64,000 nt of DNA from Elgaria multicarinata webbii (taxonomy: Eukaryota > Chordata > Lepidosauria > Squamata > Anguidae): NCBI RefSeq assembly GCF_023053635.1, contig NC_086182.1, positions 4,055,001 through 4,119,000 on the forward strand. The letters are read 5' to 3'. Shown in pieces: positions 56,401 to 56,739 of the stretch. Made by a program: the position numbers and the translations under genes. The notes beneath the pieces are model-generated. The model was not told the origin of the DNA. It saw nothing but the letters and a program-made list of their open reading frames with translations, and ran no database searches. The number at the start of each line of letters is the position of its first letter. Within the stretch, counting starts at the first letter, position 1.

Positions 56401-56739
56401 TGCCTACTGTTAGAAAGGGGAGTTTCACTTCTGAGAAGTTATTTTAAAACCCAAACAGACCTTGATACCCAGAGGAGATTAAGAAGGAAAGCTGGGTGAG
56501 AGGAAGGAAACAATACCATTGACTAACAGAGACAGTGTGGTGTAGTGGTTAGCATCTCTACTCAGCTGTGTCATGCACTGAATCTGCCTTGCTCTCTCAG
56601 GATAACTCTGAAGATAAAGTCGGGAGGGACACACATGCCATCTTGAAGAGAGATATTAATAAATAAAAGAAGCAATACCTATTTTGGACATGTCCATTTT
56701 CAGGTTGAAATCCCAGTACCGTGGCAGCTTGAGAGACAT
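4744..56739 (-). CDS. ARHGAP25: ARHGAP25, Rho GTPase-activating protein 25 (11 coding exons)
   Basis: Joined minus-strand exons: 56739-56679, 36793-36594, 26203-26116, 23549-23430, 19956-19749, 16976-16844, 15054-14981, 12875-12754, 12313-12111, 6888-6302, 4942-4744. Phases agree throughout and give 664 residues. Domains: PH about 47-155 ([18 protein letters not shown]-terminal helix with W143); RhoGAP about 160-350 with arginine finger R201 in GIFRLPG, K238 and R242 in the [11 protein letters not shown] helix, and N321 in FGVNLIRP; linker with [14 protein letters not shown]; coiled coil about 570-655. The family accelerates GTP hydrolysis on Rac at the membrane of blood cells and tempers phagocytosis and migration (established knowledge). 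Assignment rests on remembered human ARHGAP25: the N-terminus MSLKLPR-WDFNLK, the PNPLERP motif and the C-terminal LEKENY-VWAKVV segment all fit 25 rather than ARHGAP22 or 24. PH strands in exon 3 and the end of exon 9 differ most from human. Confidence 0.96.
5180..5450 (+). repeat. dispersed repeat, second copy of 440-745
   Basis: Same block order as 440-745: GTGCGTT-type words, AAAAGCACACATTTTTT, a GTGAATCGCACTGCAAGCGCAG block and a CTTGGACTCAGG end. Lies in intron 10 of ARHGAP25. Confidence 0.5.
5515..5595 (+). repeat. GC-rich block shared with the hAT element at 34507
   Basis: GGCAGCTTTGGAACAGCGCG, then GCCGCTCTAGGAGAGC-ACTT and CTGGGTG-ACCGTTC, matches 34675-34745 closely in the same order. 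The same element or cargo has therefore inserted twice. Confidence 0.6.
5851..5950. mobile_element. CCAGATGTGTTGGA-type palindromic repeat copy
   Basis: CTTCCCCAACCTGC then CCAGATGTGTTGGATTACAA and CAGCCAGCATGGCCA. Seven or so copies of this family lie in the window; full ones read as an inverted pair of the phrase TCCAGATGT-TTGGACTACA. Confidence 0.6.
6302..6888 (-). CDS. ARHGAP25: ARHGAP25 coding exon 10 (serine-rich linker, coiled-coil start)
   Basis: Residues 404-598 plus two bases. Acceptor CTTTTCAG, donor AGGAG|GTAGTG. The frame is open over all 587 bp. It starts [20 protein letters not shown], holds [15 protein letters not shown] (shared with human) and [13 protein letters not shown], then an acidic serine-proline stretch and the first heptads ([20 protein letters not shown]). 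The middle is likely disordered and phosphorylated (inference). Confidence 0.95.
6960..7340 (-). repeat. probable LINE or unknown repeat, antisense
   Basis: Begins with CATCATCATTTATTAT and A-rich text on the plus strand, then a G run at 7119-7133 and a moderately GC part with CATTTCCTCATGATAGGGCC. It reads like a reversed retroposon tail. No protein match recognised. Confidence 0.3.
7405..7712 (-). mobile_element. CR1-like LINE 3' region (older subfamily)
   Basis: Plus strand reads CTAGTCCAGCACTCTG, later TTTAAAGCCATCCAAATGGG and GAAGTCCTTCCTTTTACCTG, then CCACCAATCAGCTTCATAGG. This is the reverse complement of the older reptile CR1 3' region. It abuts a younger CR1 fragment at 7713. Confidence 0.7.
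7713..7925 (-). mobile_element. CR1 LINE 3' end fragment
   Basis: ATCATAGAATCATAGAATAG, CAGAGTTGGAAGGGGCC, CCAACCCCCTGCTCA and the reversed ORF2 tail (CAGCTGCCTCTTGAAGGCCT) match the full-length CR1 3' end at 46950-47133 in reverse complement. Confidence 0.92.
7926..8030. mobile_element. partial hAT-like foldback of the CAGTGGAGGCTGGTG family
   Basis: GTAGCTCCTTTAGAGTTCTT and TCTGAAACCTGGAGCAGATT followed by CACCAGCCTCCATT match one arm of the copies at 52069 and 60605. Confidence 0.55.
8201..8713. mobile_element. long GC-rich foldback element, copy 1
   Basis: Two arms of about 245 bp are near-perfect inverted repeats around 8460. The left end ATCTACACGTCGTACTGAAG pairs with CTTCAGTACGACGTGTAGAT at the right end; inner pair CGCATCGCCCCTCGCGAGGA and its complement. 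Highly CpG-rich inside an AT-rich intron. The same terminal sequence bounds 27936-28329. No transposase frame. Superfamily not settled; no clear target duplication. Confidence 0.85.
8741..9003. mobile_element. TA-flanked palindromic DNA element, truncated at the left
   Basis: Arms GGTGCCATTTGTATGCCTGC and GCAGGCATACAAATGGCACC pair exactly; GTTAAAGCTGCAGGAG pairs with CTCCTGCAGCTTTAACT. The right end TATGGTCACCCTA is kept, while the left terminus is missing next to the foldback that ends at 8713. Confidence 0.8.
9135..9240. mobile_element. CCAGATGTGTTGGA-type palindromic repeat copy
   Basis: Begins CTTTCCCCAACCTGGTGCCC and ends GTTGTAGTCCAACATGTCTG followed by GAGGGCC, the two arms of the family. 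Confidence 0.65.
9703..9843 (-). mobile_element. CR1 LINE 3' end fragment
   Basis: AGAATCATAGAATCATAGAA, TAGCAGAGTTGGAAGGGGCC, then CCCTGCTCAATGCAGGAATC and CAGCTGCCTCTTGAAGGCCT, the reversed CR1 terminus. Confidence 0.92.
10130..10255. mobile_element. CCAGATGTGTTGGA-type palindromic repeat copy
   Basis: GGCCCTCCAGATGTTTCTTG at one end and GGAGTTGCAGTCCAACATGT at the other; centre CATCAGCCAGGGCT. Confidence 0.65.
10968..11265 (+). mobile_element. tRNA-derived SINE (Anolis ACA-like)
   Basis: Box A-like TGGCGCAGAGCGGTAAAG and box B-like GAGTTCGATCCC lie 45 bp apart, then CTCAGCCTTCCATCCTTCCG, AGGTCGGTAAAATGAGTACC and a tail ending AGTGCTTGCACGAGAGG. This order is that of a widespread squamate tRNA SINE (from memory). 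Not a functional tRNA: no acceptor stem closes. Confidence 0.8.
11530..11950 (+). mobile_element. L2-like LINE 3' fragment
   Basis: CACTTCAAAGTACTAGTTAT then GACCTATAAAGCCCTATA matches the L2 FKVLVLTYKAL segment. It is followed by an A/T-rich 3' region ending in AAGCATTTTGAAGG and AGTCTAAAAATATTAA. Confidence 0.5.
12111..12313 (-). CDS. ARHGAP25: ARHGAP25 coding exon 9 (RhoGAP end and linker)
   Basis: Residues 336-403. Acceptor CTCCTGCAG, donor CAAACA|GTGAGT. Begins [20 protein letters not shown] and ends [14 protein letters not shown] then [17 protein letters not shown]. The last 17 residues match human only loosely (SR-x-acid spacing), so the 3' edge is slightly less certain; the phase into exon 10 supports it. 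Confidence 0.92.
12330..12450 (-). mobile_element. tRNA-derived SINE fragment
   Basis: Reverse complement of the SINE at 51352: GTAACTGGCCCAAAACCCCG, ATGGCTGAGTAGGGACTAGG and CAACCACTACACCACACTGG. Confidence 0.7.
12512..12735 (-). mobile_element. CR1-like LINE 3' end (older subfamily)
   Basis: AAGAACATAAGAATATAAGA, AGTGCCCTGCTGGATCAGAC, CATCTAGTCCAGCACTCTG, later AGTAGCCATTGATAGCCT. The reversed form of the older reptile CR1 terminus. Ends 18 bp from the exon 8 donor. Confidence 0.75.
12754..12875 (-). CDS. ARHGAP25: ARHGAP25 coding exon 8 (RhoGAP)
   Basis: Residues 295-335 with split codons. Acceptor TCTGGCAG, donor AGAG|GTGTGA (a weaker donor than the others). Encodes FLYEVQQSS then [20 protein letters not shown], with N321 of the GAP active face, and MEDPVTIMR. 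Confidence 0.94.
13646..13817 (+). mobile_element. CR1 LINE 3' end fragment
   Basis: GGAACCAGCTACCTAGGGAG, GCCTTCAAGAGGCAGCTGGA, GATTCCTGCATTGAGCAGGG then TTCTATGATTCT. Corresponds to 46960-47125 of the full-length copy. Confidence 0.92.
14125..14325 (+). repeat. dispersed repeat, shared with 53130-53345
   Basis: Both read TACATTTTGA-GTGCACGT-CTCATG, then a variable part, CTTTTGTA-A, and CAAATACTTTGCATTACA with AGGGATA-. A (GT)n run is added here at 14232-14250. Family not recognised. Confidence 0.6.
14981..15054 (-). CDS. ARHGAP25: ARHGAP25 coding exon 7 (RhoGAP)
   Basis: Residues 271-294 plus two bases. Acceptor TTCTTCTAG, donor TGCCG|GTAGGT. Encodes [18 protein letters not shown] followed by LLSYIC, matching the LPRDNYSLLSYICR segment of the human protein. 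Only 74 bp, so not visible as a long open frame. Confidence 0.94.
15055..16843 (-). other. ARHGAP25: ARHGAP25 intron 6
   Basis: Phase-0 intron of 1.8 kb. Contains a reversed SINE (15265-15500) and a possible L2 scrap at 15985-16110 (GAGAGGGTATGAAGACACAT). The rest, 15510-15980 and 16120-16840, has no feature I recognise. Confidence 0.8.
15265..15500 (-). mobile_element. tRNA-derived SINE, near full length
   Basis: Reverse complement of 51352-51597: ATTTATTACATTTTTATCCC, TCCTCCTCCTCCTGTCCATT, CAACCCTGTGAGGTAG, TGGCTGAGTAGGGACTAGAA with CCCGGATCTCC, ending CTCTAACCACTGCACCACAC. Confidence 0.85.
16844..16976 (-). CDS. ARHGAP25: ARHGAP25 coding exon 6 (RhoGAP)
   Basis: Residues 226-270. Acceptor CATTACAG, donor AAAAAG|GTATTC. 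Contains [19 protein letters not shown] with the conserved lysine and arginine of the RhoGAP fold, then [21 protein letters not shown]. The open frame continues past both splice sites into intron sequence, which should not be included. Confidence 0.96.
17420..18040. mobile_element. AACCCACACTCA-type palindromic repeat, copy 1
   Basis: Repeated inverted words: GTTGTGTGGGGAG, AACCCATGATTCAACAAACA, ACCCATGGTTCAAAACAACC and CACATGTTGTGTGAACAGCC. The same words, in the same style, fill 24170-24625. Looks like a non-autonomous DNA element interrupted by a SINE at 17585. Confidence 0.5.
17585..17720 (+). mobile_element. tRNA-derived SINE fragment
   Basis: CATAGCTCCGTGGTGGAGCC (box A-like) and AGGTTCAATCCTCAGCATTT (box B-like), followed by TTGCCTGAGACC. 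Same type as 22772-22965. Confidence 0.7.
18385..18917 (+). mobile_element. possible solo LTR (fossil)
   Basis: About 530 bp of U3-R-U5-like texture: an AATAAAG signal in mid-element, an A/T-rich 3' part and a 3' edge ending ATTTAACA. The 5' edge is uncertain and no internal region or clear target duplication is seen. Family unknown; a diverged unknown repeat is the alternative. Confidence 0.25.
19749..19956 (-). CDS. ARHGAP25: ARHGAP25 coding exon 5 (RhoGAP start, arginine finger)
   Basis: Residues 157-225 with split codons. Acceptor TTTATCCAG, donor CCA|GTAGGT. Contains [12 protein letters not shown], then [11 protein letters not shown] with catalytic arginine R201, and [15 protein letters not shown]. 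Very close to human ARHGAP25. Confidence 0.97.
20215..20345 (-). mobile_element. MIR-like SINE fragment
   Basis: CCAACCCTGTAAGGTAGGCT, CCCATGTTGCAAATGGGAGA and AGAGTCAAGACTCCCTGGCT follow the order of a reversed MIR/CORE-SINE. Strongly diverged. Confidence 0.4.
21830..22267 (+). mobile_element. CR1 LINE 3' fragment with ORF2 C-terminus
   Basis: Frame from 21918 encodes [20 protein letters not shown], later [19 protein letters not shown] and [13 protein letters not shown], then the CR1 3' end to ATTCTATG. 5' truncated; about 95% like 46690-47125 by eye. The frame ends as in the full copy. Confidence 0.95.
22772..22965 (+). mobile_element. tRNA-derived SINE
   Basis: ATACCTCAATGGCAGAGCCC, AGGTCCCAGGTTCAATCCTC (box B-like), TGCTGCCAGTCAGTG, TACTGGGCTAGATGGACCAA, ACTGACTCAGTAGAAGGCAG. 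Near full length of the squamate SINE type also at 17585 and 52250. Confidence 0.8.
22966..23035. mobile_element. CCAGATGTGTTGGA-type palindromic repeat, one arm
   Basis: TGTCCTCCAGATGGGTTGGA, CTACAACTCACTCCCATCAT, CCCAGCC. The second arm is short. Confidence 0.55.
23430..23549 (-). CDS. ARHGAP25: ARHGAP25 coding exon 4 (PH domain end)
   Basis: Residues 117-156 with split codons at both ends. Acceptor CCTGCAG, donor GGAG|GTAAAG. Contains [19 protein letters not shown], the last PH strand and the C-terminal helix with its invariant tryptophan (W143). Confidence 0.95.
23870..24030 (+). mobile_element. L2 LINE 3' tail
   Basis: AACCGCCCAGAGAGCTCCGG, CTATTGGGCGGTATAGAAAT then (AATA)n. Matches the tail that follows recognisable L2 coding at 57268-57715. 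Confidence 0.8.
24170..24625. mobile_element. AACCCACACTCA-type palindromic repeat, copy 2
   Basis: ACACTAACCGACACTCAATG, GGTTGTTTTGAATCATGGGT on one side and AACCCATGGTTCAACAAAAA, AGCATGTTGTGTGAACAGTC on the other. Shares the GTTGTGTGAACAG end with copy 1. Confidence 0.5.
25526..25855. mobile_element. palindromic DNA element with a second palindrome nested in it
   Basis: Outer ends AGGCCTAATCTACACCAAGC and, at the right, TAATGTAGATTAGGCTT. Long inner arms: GAAAGCGGTATATAAAAGGC with AGGAGCCACAC pairs with GTGTGGCTCCTGCCTTTTAT with ATACCGCTTTC. The left arm is interrupted by 25555-25651. Confidence 0.75.
25555..25651. mobile_element. short palindromic element nested in 25526-25855
   Basis: Ends TATTCTTCGATTCTAAGAC and GTCTTACAATCGAAGAAATA are imperfect inverted repeats; inner GACACACTTTCCCC and GGGGTGCGTC pair in part. 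It sits inside one arm of the outer palindrome and is absent from the other arm, so it inserted later. Confidence 0.65.
26116..26203 (-). CDS. ARHGAP25: ARHGAP25 coding exon 3 (PH domain middle)
   Basis: Residues 88-116 plus one base. Acceptor CTTGCAG, donor CCAG|GTAAAT. The second half, GRFVFEIIP, matches human GKFVFEIIP. The first half ([20 protein letters not shown]) keeps the pattern of the human segment but few of its residues. Placement is supported by phase, position and the FVFEIIP motif. Confidence 0.9.
26359..26407. repeat. (TA)n microsatellite
   Basis: About 24 TA units, flanked by AATATAATATTATATA. Likely length-variable. Confidence 0.95.
26410..26545 (-). mobile_element. L2-like LINE 3' tail, antisense
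   Basis: ATTTATAAAGCGCCATCAAT, TTTCATGGCGCTGTACAGAA, GGCTTACAATCTAAAAT: reverse complement of the tail at 53579-53690. Confidence 0.6.
27225..27485. mobile_element. two CR1-type tails head to head
   Basis: 27240-27315 reads forward (GGGGTCATCCCATGAAGCTG, GGGAGATTCAATACAG, AAGGAAGGACTTTT) and 27316-27485 reads the same region backward (GAAGTCCTTCCTTTTATCTG, CCTGAATCTCCCACC, ATGGGATGACCCCACGGGG). A foldback of about 100 bp arms results. Confidence 0.7.
27625..27815 (+). mobile_element. tRNA-derived SINE
   Basis: CCCAGTGTGGTGTAGTAATT, GATCCGGGTTATAGTTCCCA, TGGGCCAGTCACTGACTCTC, CAGGGTTGTTGTGAGGATAA and a GAGGAGGAGG tail. Same family as 51352-51597. Confidence 0.85.
27936..28329. mobile_element. 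long GC-rich foldback element, copy 2
   Basis: Ends GGAGGGAATCTACACGTCGT and ACGACGTGTAGATTCCCTCC are exact reverse complements. Both arms continue with GCGCCTCCAG-GC-CCCTC and GGCCTCCTGCTGCCGGG, sharing GCCTCCTGCTGCCG and AAGAGCCACCC with copy 1. Centre near 28135. The long frame that crosses it is a by-product of low stop density. Confidence 0.85.
28929..29205. mobile_element. hAT-like foldback (CAGTGGAGGCTGGTG family) split by an L2 tail
   Basis: Ends CAGTGGAGGCTGGTGGCTCT and CCCCAGCCTCCACTG. The halves are separated by 29030-29142, a reversed L2-like tail (TATATAGCACCATCAATGTA, GGTGCTGTACATAG). Flanks AGTGTGTT and ATCATGTT match at five of eight positions, weak support for an 8-bp duplication. 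Confidence 0.7.
29424..29570. mobile_element. CCAGATGTGTTGGA-type palindromic repeat, full copy
   Basis: Both arms are clear: TCCTCCAGATGTATTGGACT with CAGTTCCCATC, then GATGGGAGTTGTAATCCAAC with ACCTCTGAAGGGC. A foldback of about 145 bp. Confidence 0.7.
29735..29990 (-). mobile_element. LINE 3' tail fragments, antisense
   Basis: TATTTATATAGCACCGTCCG, CCCCAAGGAGCTTACAATGT resembles the L2-type tail reversed. It is followed by CATCACTATGTCTTGTGACA, AGTAGTACTTCCTTTTGTC, a CR1-type tail reversed. Confidence 0.5.
30800..30982. mobile_element. hAT-like foldback (CAGTGGAGGCTGGTG family)
   Basis: Left arm CAGTGGGGCGGTGAATCCGC, TCTGGGTTTCAGTCAGAAC; right arm GTTCCGACTGAAACCCGAAG, CGGATTCACCGCCCCACTGA, then CAGCCTCCACTG. 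The left terminus is diverged. Confidence 0.75.
31095..31170 (-). mobile_element. tRNA-derived SINE 5' fragment
   Basis: TTTCTGCATTCCAGGCATGT, GCTCTACTGCTGAGTTACAA: reversed head of the 22772 type SINE. Confidence 0.5.
32135..32212 (+). mobile_element. L2-like LINE 3' tail
   Basis: TGTAAGCCGCTCTGAGAGCC, GAGCGGGGTATAAATATGAT then (AAAT)n. Confidence 0.7.
33000..33105. mobile_element. CCAGATGTGTTGGA-type palindromic repeat copy
   Basis: TGTCCTCCAACGTGTTGGGC, TACAGCTCCCATCATTCACA, then GGAGTTGTAATCCAGGGCGT and CTGGAGGG. Confidence 0.65.
33695..33830 (-). mobile_element. LINE 3' tail, antisense
   Basis: (TTA)n then GTATTTCTTGGCCGTCTTTC, CCTCTCAAGGTGGTGTATGA, and A-rich text: a reversed LINE tail of the L2 kind. 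Confidence 0.45.
34507..35185. mobile_element. hAT DNA transposon, non-autonomous, with 8-bp target duplication
   Basis: Ends CAGGGGTCTCCAACCC and GGGTTGGGGACCACTG are inverted repeats of 16 bp with two mismatches. The element is flanked on both sides by GTATAACT (34499-34506 and 35186-35193), an exact 8-bp duplication. Subterminal GGTCCGTGGCCTGTTAGGAA and CACAAAACCGGTCCCTGGTG recall the Tip100/Zaphod-type hATs of vertebrates (from memory). The centre is GC-rich cargo without a transposase; a long frame across it is spurious. Confidence 0.92.
35240..35405 (+). mobile_element. L2 LINE 3' tail
   Basis: CGAGGCCTTCTTAAAAGGCT, GTAAGCCACCCAGAGATGTT, TGGATGGTATAGAAATGTAA and (AAAT)n. Confidence 0.75.
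36420..36592 (+). mobile_element. L2 LINE ORF2 end fragment abutting exon 2
   Basis: Translates (frame of GGAGGTGGCTACCAGGAGG) as [20 protein letters not shown] then [18 protein letters not shown] and TFLF, the conserved C-terminal end of L2 ORF2. It runs to within a few bases of the exon 2 splice donor at 36593. Confidence 0.75.
36594..36793 (-). CDS. ARHGAP25: ARHGAP25 coding exon 2 (PH domain start)
   Basis: Residues 21-87. Acceptor CTCCCTAG, donor CCCCAG|GTAAGT, phase 1 in and 0 out. Holds [10 protein letters not shown], the PNPLERP linker, then PH strands with GWLKKQRS and [10 protein letters not shown]. An internal ATG pair follows the acceptor, but exon 1 supplies the better start. 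A LINE L2 fragment runs almost up to the donor. Confidence 0.96.
37548..37920 (+). repeat. dispersed repeat (AGGGTGACTTTGTGTCC family), forward copy
   Basis: AGGGTGACTTTGTGTCCTAT, GGTCCTCTATTTGAAGGGTG, TCTAAATTTGCATCTCTCTC with TATAAATTAG. The same blocks occur reversed at 48840-49165. Probably a DNA element given the GGGTGAC end; family not recognised. Confidence 0.6.
38034..38356. mobile_element. TA-flanked palindromic DNA element, full copy
   Basis: Starts TAGGGTGACCCTATGGAAAG and ends CTTTCCATAGGGTCACCCTA, exact reverse complements. Inner arms GCTCCTGCAGCTTTAACTGT and its complement. TA at both edges fits a Tc1/mariner-style TA target, unless TA belongs to the ends. Non-autonomous, no transposase. 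Confidence 0.85.
38465..38894 (+). repeat. copia 5' LTR
   Basis: 430 bp, TG...CA ends, near-identical to 41751-42180. Preceded by TCTTG (38460-38464). Confidence 0.95.
38897..38911 (+). promoter_or_regulatory. copia primer-binding site (internal initiator tRNA-Met)
   Basis: GGTTATGGGCCCAGC, two bases past the 5' LTR, is the exact complement of GCTGGGCCCATAACC, the anticodon arm of vertebrate initiator tRNA-Met. Drosophila copia is known to prime from such an internal tRNA half-molecule. Confidence 0.85.
39022..39920 (+). mobile_element. copia gag part
   Basis: Acidic start, then a UBN2/gag-like helical region ([34 protein letters not shown]) and the zinc knuckle [14 protein letters not shown] near 39811. 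Confidence 0.9.
39955..40340 (+). mobile_element. copia protease part
   Basis: [11 protein letters not shown] near 39967 is the retropepsin active-site motif; [13 protein letters not shown] downstream is the usual copia protease flap-side signature. Confidence 0.9.
40375..41290 (+). mobile_element. copia integrase part
   Basis: HHCC zinc region ([11 protein letters not shown], later [13 protein letters not shown]), then the catalytic core [18 protein letters not shown] and [15 protein letters not shown], and the C-terminal [14 protein letters not shown] segment of copia integrases. Confidence 0.92.
41751..42180 (+). repeat. copia 3' LTR
   Basis: 430 bp, two differences from the 5' LTR, both near the 3' edge. 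Preceded by a purine-rich AAGAGGAGGA tract and followed by TCTTG (42181-42185). Confidence 0.95.
42421..42428 (+). promoter_or_regulatory. TATA box in CR1 5' unit 1
   Basis: TATAAAAG preceded by CAGCTCAAGCAGGAGC, in the first 5' repeat. A start site about 30 bp downstream would fall at the CCCAGGGAGCGAGCG block (inference). Confidence 0.5.
42798..42805 (+). promoter_or_regulatory. TATA box in CR1 5' unit 2
   Basis: Same TATAAAAG and flanks, 377 bp downstream of the first, upstream of the A-rich leader and ORF1. Confidence 0.5.
43135..44136 (+). CDS. CR1 ORF1 protein with SGNH esterase domain
   Basis: 333 residues. N-terminal paired cysteines (CKGC near 12-15, CNKC near 30-33) form a likely zinc-binding unit, followed by a leucine-rich coiled coil ([16 protein letters not shown]) and a glutamate-rich linker. 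The C-terminal half is an SGNH/GDSL hydrolase: GDSLLRG near residue 171, GTND near 225, and DGLHLT near 308 holding the Asp and His of the triad. CR1 ORF1 proteins bind RNA and this esterase type is known in CR1/L2 clades; its substrate is unknown. The ATG is at 43135; ORF2 begins 38 bp after the stop. Confidence 0.93.
   Translation: MDGKESLEVVTCKGCAIFVFLPELNMAYTCNKCKLVALLEEKVRGLEQRVSTLQGIREVEEFLDRTVELQQQQEAHEIEEQQPAEAEVEYAEGRKANEEETPWKRVTVRRGGIRGRSAPVGPLELSNRFQLLENETEGQFAEEEVQETPCNSDQETEGRSTKKKRRVVVVGDSLLRGIETQVCREDPWTRQVCCLPGAQIRDVTERLPKLIKTTDTYPFLLIHVGTNDVAKQSYEEIISDFEALGRKLKNFGAQVVFSSILPVLGRGLERERKILRMNDWLRRWCRRESFGFWDHGLRYLEHGLLARDGLHLTRAGKNEFGHSMKNFIRRALN
44175..47045 (+). CDS. CR1 ORF2 endonuclease-reverse transcriptase
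   Basis: 956 residues from the first ATG (the frame is open from 44148 with a GTG). APE-type endonuclease: [39 protein letters not shown]. Reverse transcriptase: [67 protein letters not shown] and the catalytic FADDTK. C-terminal CR1 domain [20 protein letters not shown], ending [13 protein letters not shown]. All catalytic motifs are intact, so the enzyme may be active. How ORF2 is translated downstream of ORF1 is not shown by the sequence. Confidence 0.96.
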   Translation: MDEGQCTTVQRTAPTVSQNSVCNKVGTKPDYKTHGLRCLYTNAQSMGNKQNELELLLHEGKYDLIGITETWWDDSHDWNIAIEGYNLFKKNRRNRKGGGVALYVKNTYPCTEIQADEIGSPVESVWIKIIGARNKKNMIIGVYYRPPNQGEDEDETFEKQITSVSRKCDVVVMGDFNYPDICWETITAKSGPSKKFLTCMGDNFLLQKVVEGTRGSAILDLLLTNRDDLVDKVAVTGTLGESDHVILEFLIMKETKVERSHTRTLDFRKADFNKLRTIISKVPWQGSLKRKGVQDRWEYLKNEILKAQLQTIPTRRKDRRQQRKPMWLHKKLIDELKTKRDTYRKWKEGQATKEEYRQVAQKCRNGVRKAKAVNELRLARDAKSNKKAFFRYVSSKRQRKEMVVQLLNEDGKLITDDKEKAEVLNSYFASVFSQKRVYDPPGKSEAEVEGAGLQFEIDKQMVKEHLISLNELKSPGPDELHPRVMKELAEELSEPLSIIFAKSWKTGEVPDDWRRANVVPIFKKGKKEEPGNYRPVSLTSIPGKILEHIIKKSICKHLEINAVITRSQHGFVRNKSCQTNLISFFDRITSLVDCGNAVDVIYLDFSKAFDKVPHDILINKLAKSGLDGTTIRWIHSWLQNRTQRVLINGTFSNWGEATSGVPQGSVLGPVLFNIFINDLDEEVQGTLIKFADDTKLGGIANTLEDRNKLQSDLDRLECWAENNRMKLNRDKCQVLHLGNRNQMHSYKMGDTWLSNTTNEKDLGIVVDHKLNRSQQCDMAARKANAILGCINRSIASKSREVLVPLYSALVRPHLEYCVQFWAPQFKKDADKLERVQKRATRMIRGLETKPYEERLKELGMFSLEKRRLRGDMIALFKYFKGCHTEEGQDLFSILPECRTRNNGLKLKEARFRLDIRKNFLTVRAVRQWNQLPREVVGSPTLEAFKRQLDNHLSGML
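47046..47133 (+). repeat. CR1 3' UTR and tail
   Basis: TGGATTCCTGCATTGAGCAG, GGGGTTGGACTCGATGGCC, then CTATTCTATGATTCTATGAT and TCTATG. Short octamer tail rather than poly(A), typical of CR1. Confidence 0.92.
48089..48418. mobile_element. TA-flanked palindromic DNA element, full copy
   Basis: TAGGGTTACCATATGGAAAG at the left and TTTTCATAGGGTCACCCTA at the right, with the same inner arms as 38034-38356 and slightly more divergence. Confidence 0.85.
48840..49165 (-). repeat. dispersed repeat (AGGGTGACTTTGTGTCC family), reverse copy
   Basis: GTGTGCACTAATTTATAGAG with AGAGATGCAAATTTAGAAAG, GGGCAGCCCTTCAAACAGAG and AATAGGACATAGGGCCACCC are the reverse complement of 37548-37920. Confidence 0.6.
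49715..49830. mobile_element. CCAGATGTGTTGGA-type palindromic repeat copy
   Basis: GTAGGCAACCTCAGGACCAC, TAGATGTTTTGGACTACCAC, then TTATGGGAGTTGTAGTCCCT. Confidence 0.65.
49840..50110 (+). mobile_element. LINE 3' end, family not settled
   Basis: Encodes [20 protein letters not shown] then [20 protein letters not shown] and VAAKIRAL before a stop. The 3' UTR ends GATCGCAATAAAGAAAGTTA with GTTAG repeats. Looks like the C-terminal end and tail of a non-LTR element; clade not recognised. Confidence 0.4.
50181..50257 (-). mobile_element. CR1 LINE 3' end fragment
   Basis: AGTCATAGAATAGTAGAGTT, GGACGGGGCCTAGACCGCCA, CCCAACCCCTGCTCAAGGCA. Reversed, diverged CR1 terminus. Confidence 0.8.
50600..50765 (+). 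mobile_element. CR1-like LINE 3' tail (older subfamily)
   Basis: GGGTTTCCCATGAGTGGCTG, TGTGTGAACAGAACGCTAGA, CCAGATGGACTCTAGTCTGA and GGCAGGGCTTCTTCTTTA are the forward form of the tail seen reversed at 12512. Confidence 0.6.
51352..51597 (+). mobile_element. tRNA-derived SINE, full length
   Basis: GAGAGCCAGCATGGTGTAGT and GATCCGGGTTCTAGGCCCCA supply A- and B-box-like words; then GTGACTTTGGGCCAGTCACA, CAGGGTTGTTG, AAGGATAAAATGGAGAGGAG, CACCTTGGGTTTCCTGGAGG and an (AAAT)n tail. Best copy of the family here. Confidence 0.88.
52069..52238. mobile_element. hAT-like foldback (CAGTGGAGGCTGGTG family)
   Basis: CAGTGGAGGCTGGTGTTCCA and GGCGCCACCAGCCTCCACTG bound an inverted pair of TCTGGGTTTCAGTCAGAACT. 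Flanks CTGAAATG and ATGCAATG agree at six of eight positions, like an aged hAT duplication. Confidence 0.8.
52250..52450 (+). mobile_element. tRNA-derived SINE, diverged
   Basis: AGATGCTTTGCAGGCAGAAG, GCAGAGAGCCGGGAGAAACA, TGGCCTAGATGGACCAATGG, TCTGACTCCATCTAAGGC. Relative of 22772-22965 with a degraded box B. Confidence 0.6.
53130..53345 (+). repeat. dispersed repeat, shared with 14125-14325
   Basis: GGTACATTTTGAGGTGCACG, TACTCATGAC, GGCAGCTGTTGATC, then AAAATACTTTGCATTACAGC and AGGGATACTT, in the same order as the other copy. Confidence 0.6.
53346..53695 (+). mobile_element. L2-like LINE 3' region
   Basis: CTCATGCCTGGAATGCTCTT, ATCACAGCTTTTAAAACACA, TAGATTGTAAGCCTATGCGG, CAGGGTCTTGC, ATCTGTACAGCACCATGTAC, GATGGTGCTATATAAATAAA. 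Carries a degraded ORF2 end and the tail found reversed elsewhere in the window. Confidence 0.65.
55067..55558. other. open but unrecognised stretch in intron 1
   Basis: A 163-codon plus-strand frame with no recognisable domain. The surrounding 54940-55600 is fairly unique and GC-balanced. The frame lies antisense in an intron and shows no splice or start context. I would not call it a gene. Confidence 0.2.
55735..55825 (-). mobile_element. L2 LINE 3' tail, antisense
   Basis: CATTTATTACATTTCTAGAC, CGCCCCATAGGCAAAGCTCT, CTGGACAGTTCACAAAAATT: reverse of the AACCGCCCAGAGAGCTTCGG tail. Confidence 0.75.
56535..56575 (+). mobile_element. tRNA-derived SINE head scrap
   Basis: CAGTGTGGTGTAGTGGTTAG matches the first 20 bp of the 51352 SINE family; the rest is lost. 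It lies about 100 bp from exon 1. Confidence 0.5.
56679..56739 (-). CDS. ARHGAP25: ARHGAP25 coding exon 1 (start codon)
   Basis: Encodes residues 1-20, [20 protein letters not shown], plus one base of codon 21. It nearly matches the human N-terminus, which fixes this small exon and the start. The ATG has G at -3. The donor reads ATAG|GTATTG. Too short to show as an open frame by itself. Upstream 5' UTR and promoter were not resolved; no TATA box or CpG-rich block is obvious just above it. Confidence 0.93.

Larger units (their letters stand above)
36794..56678 (-). other. ARHGAP25: ARHGAP25 intron 1
   Basis: Phase-1 intron of 19.9 kb, the largest. It holds the copia and full-length CR1 elements. 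Stretches with no recognised feature: 36960-37540, 47140-48085, 48420-48835, 50780-51350, 51600-52065, 53700-55730 and 55830-56530. Confidence 0.85.
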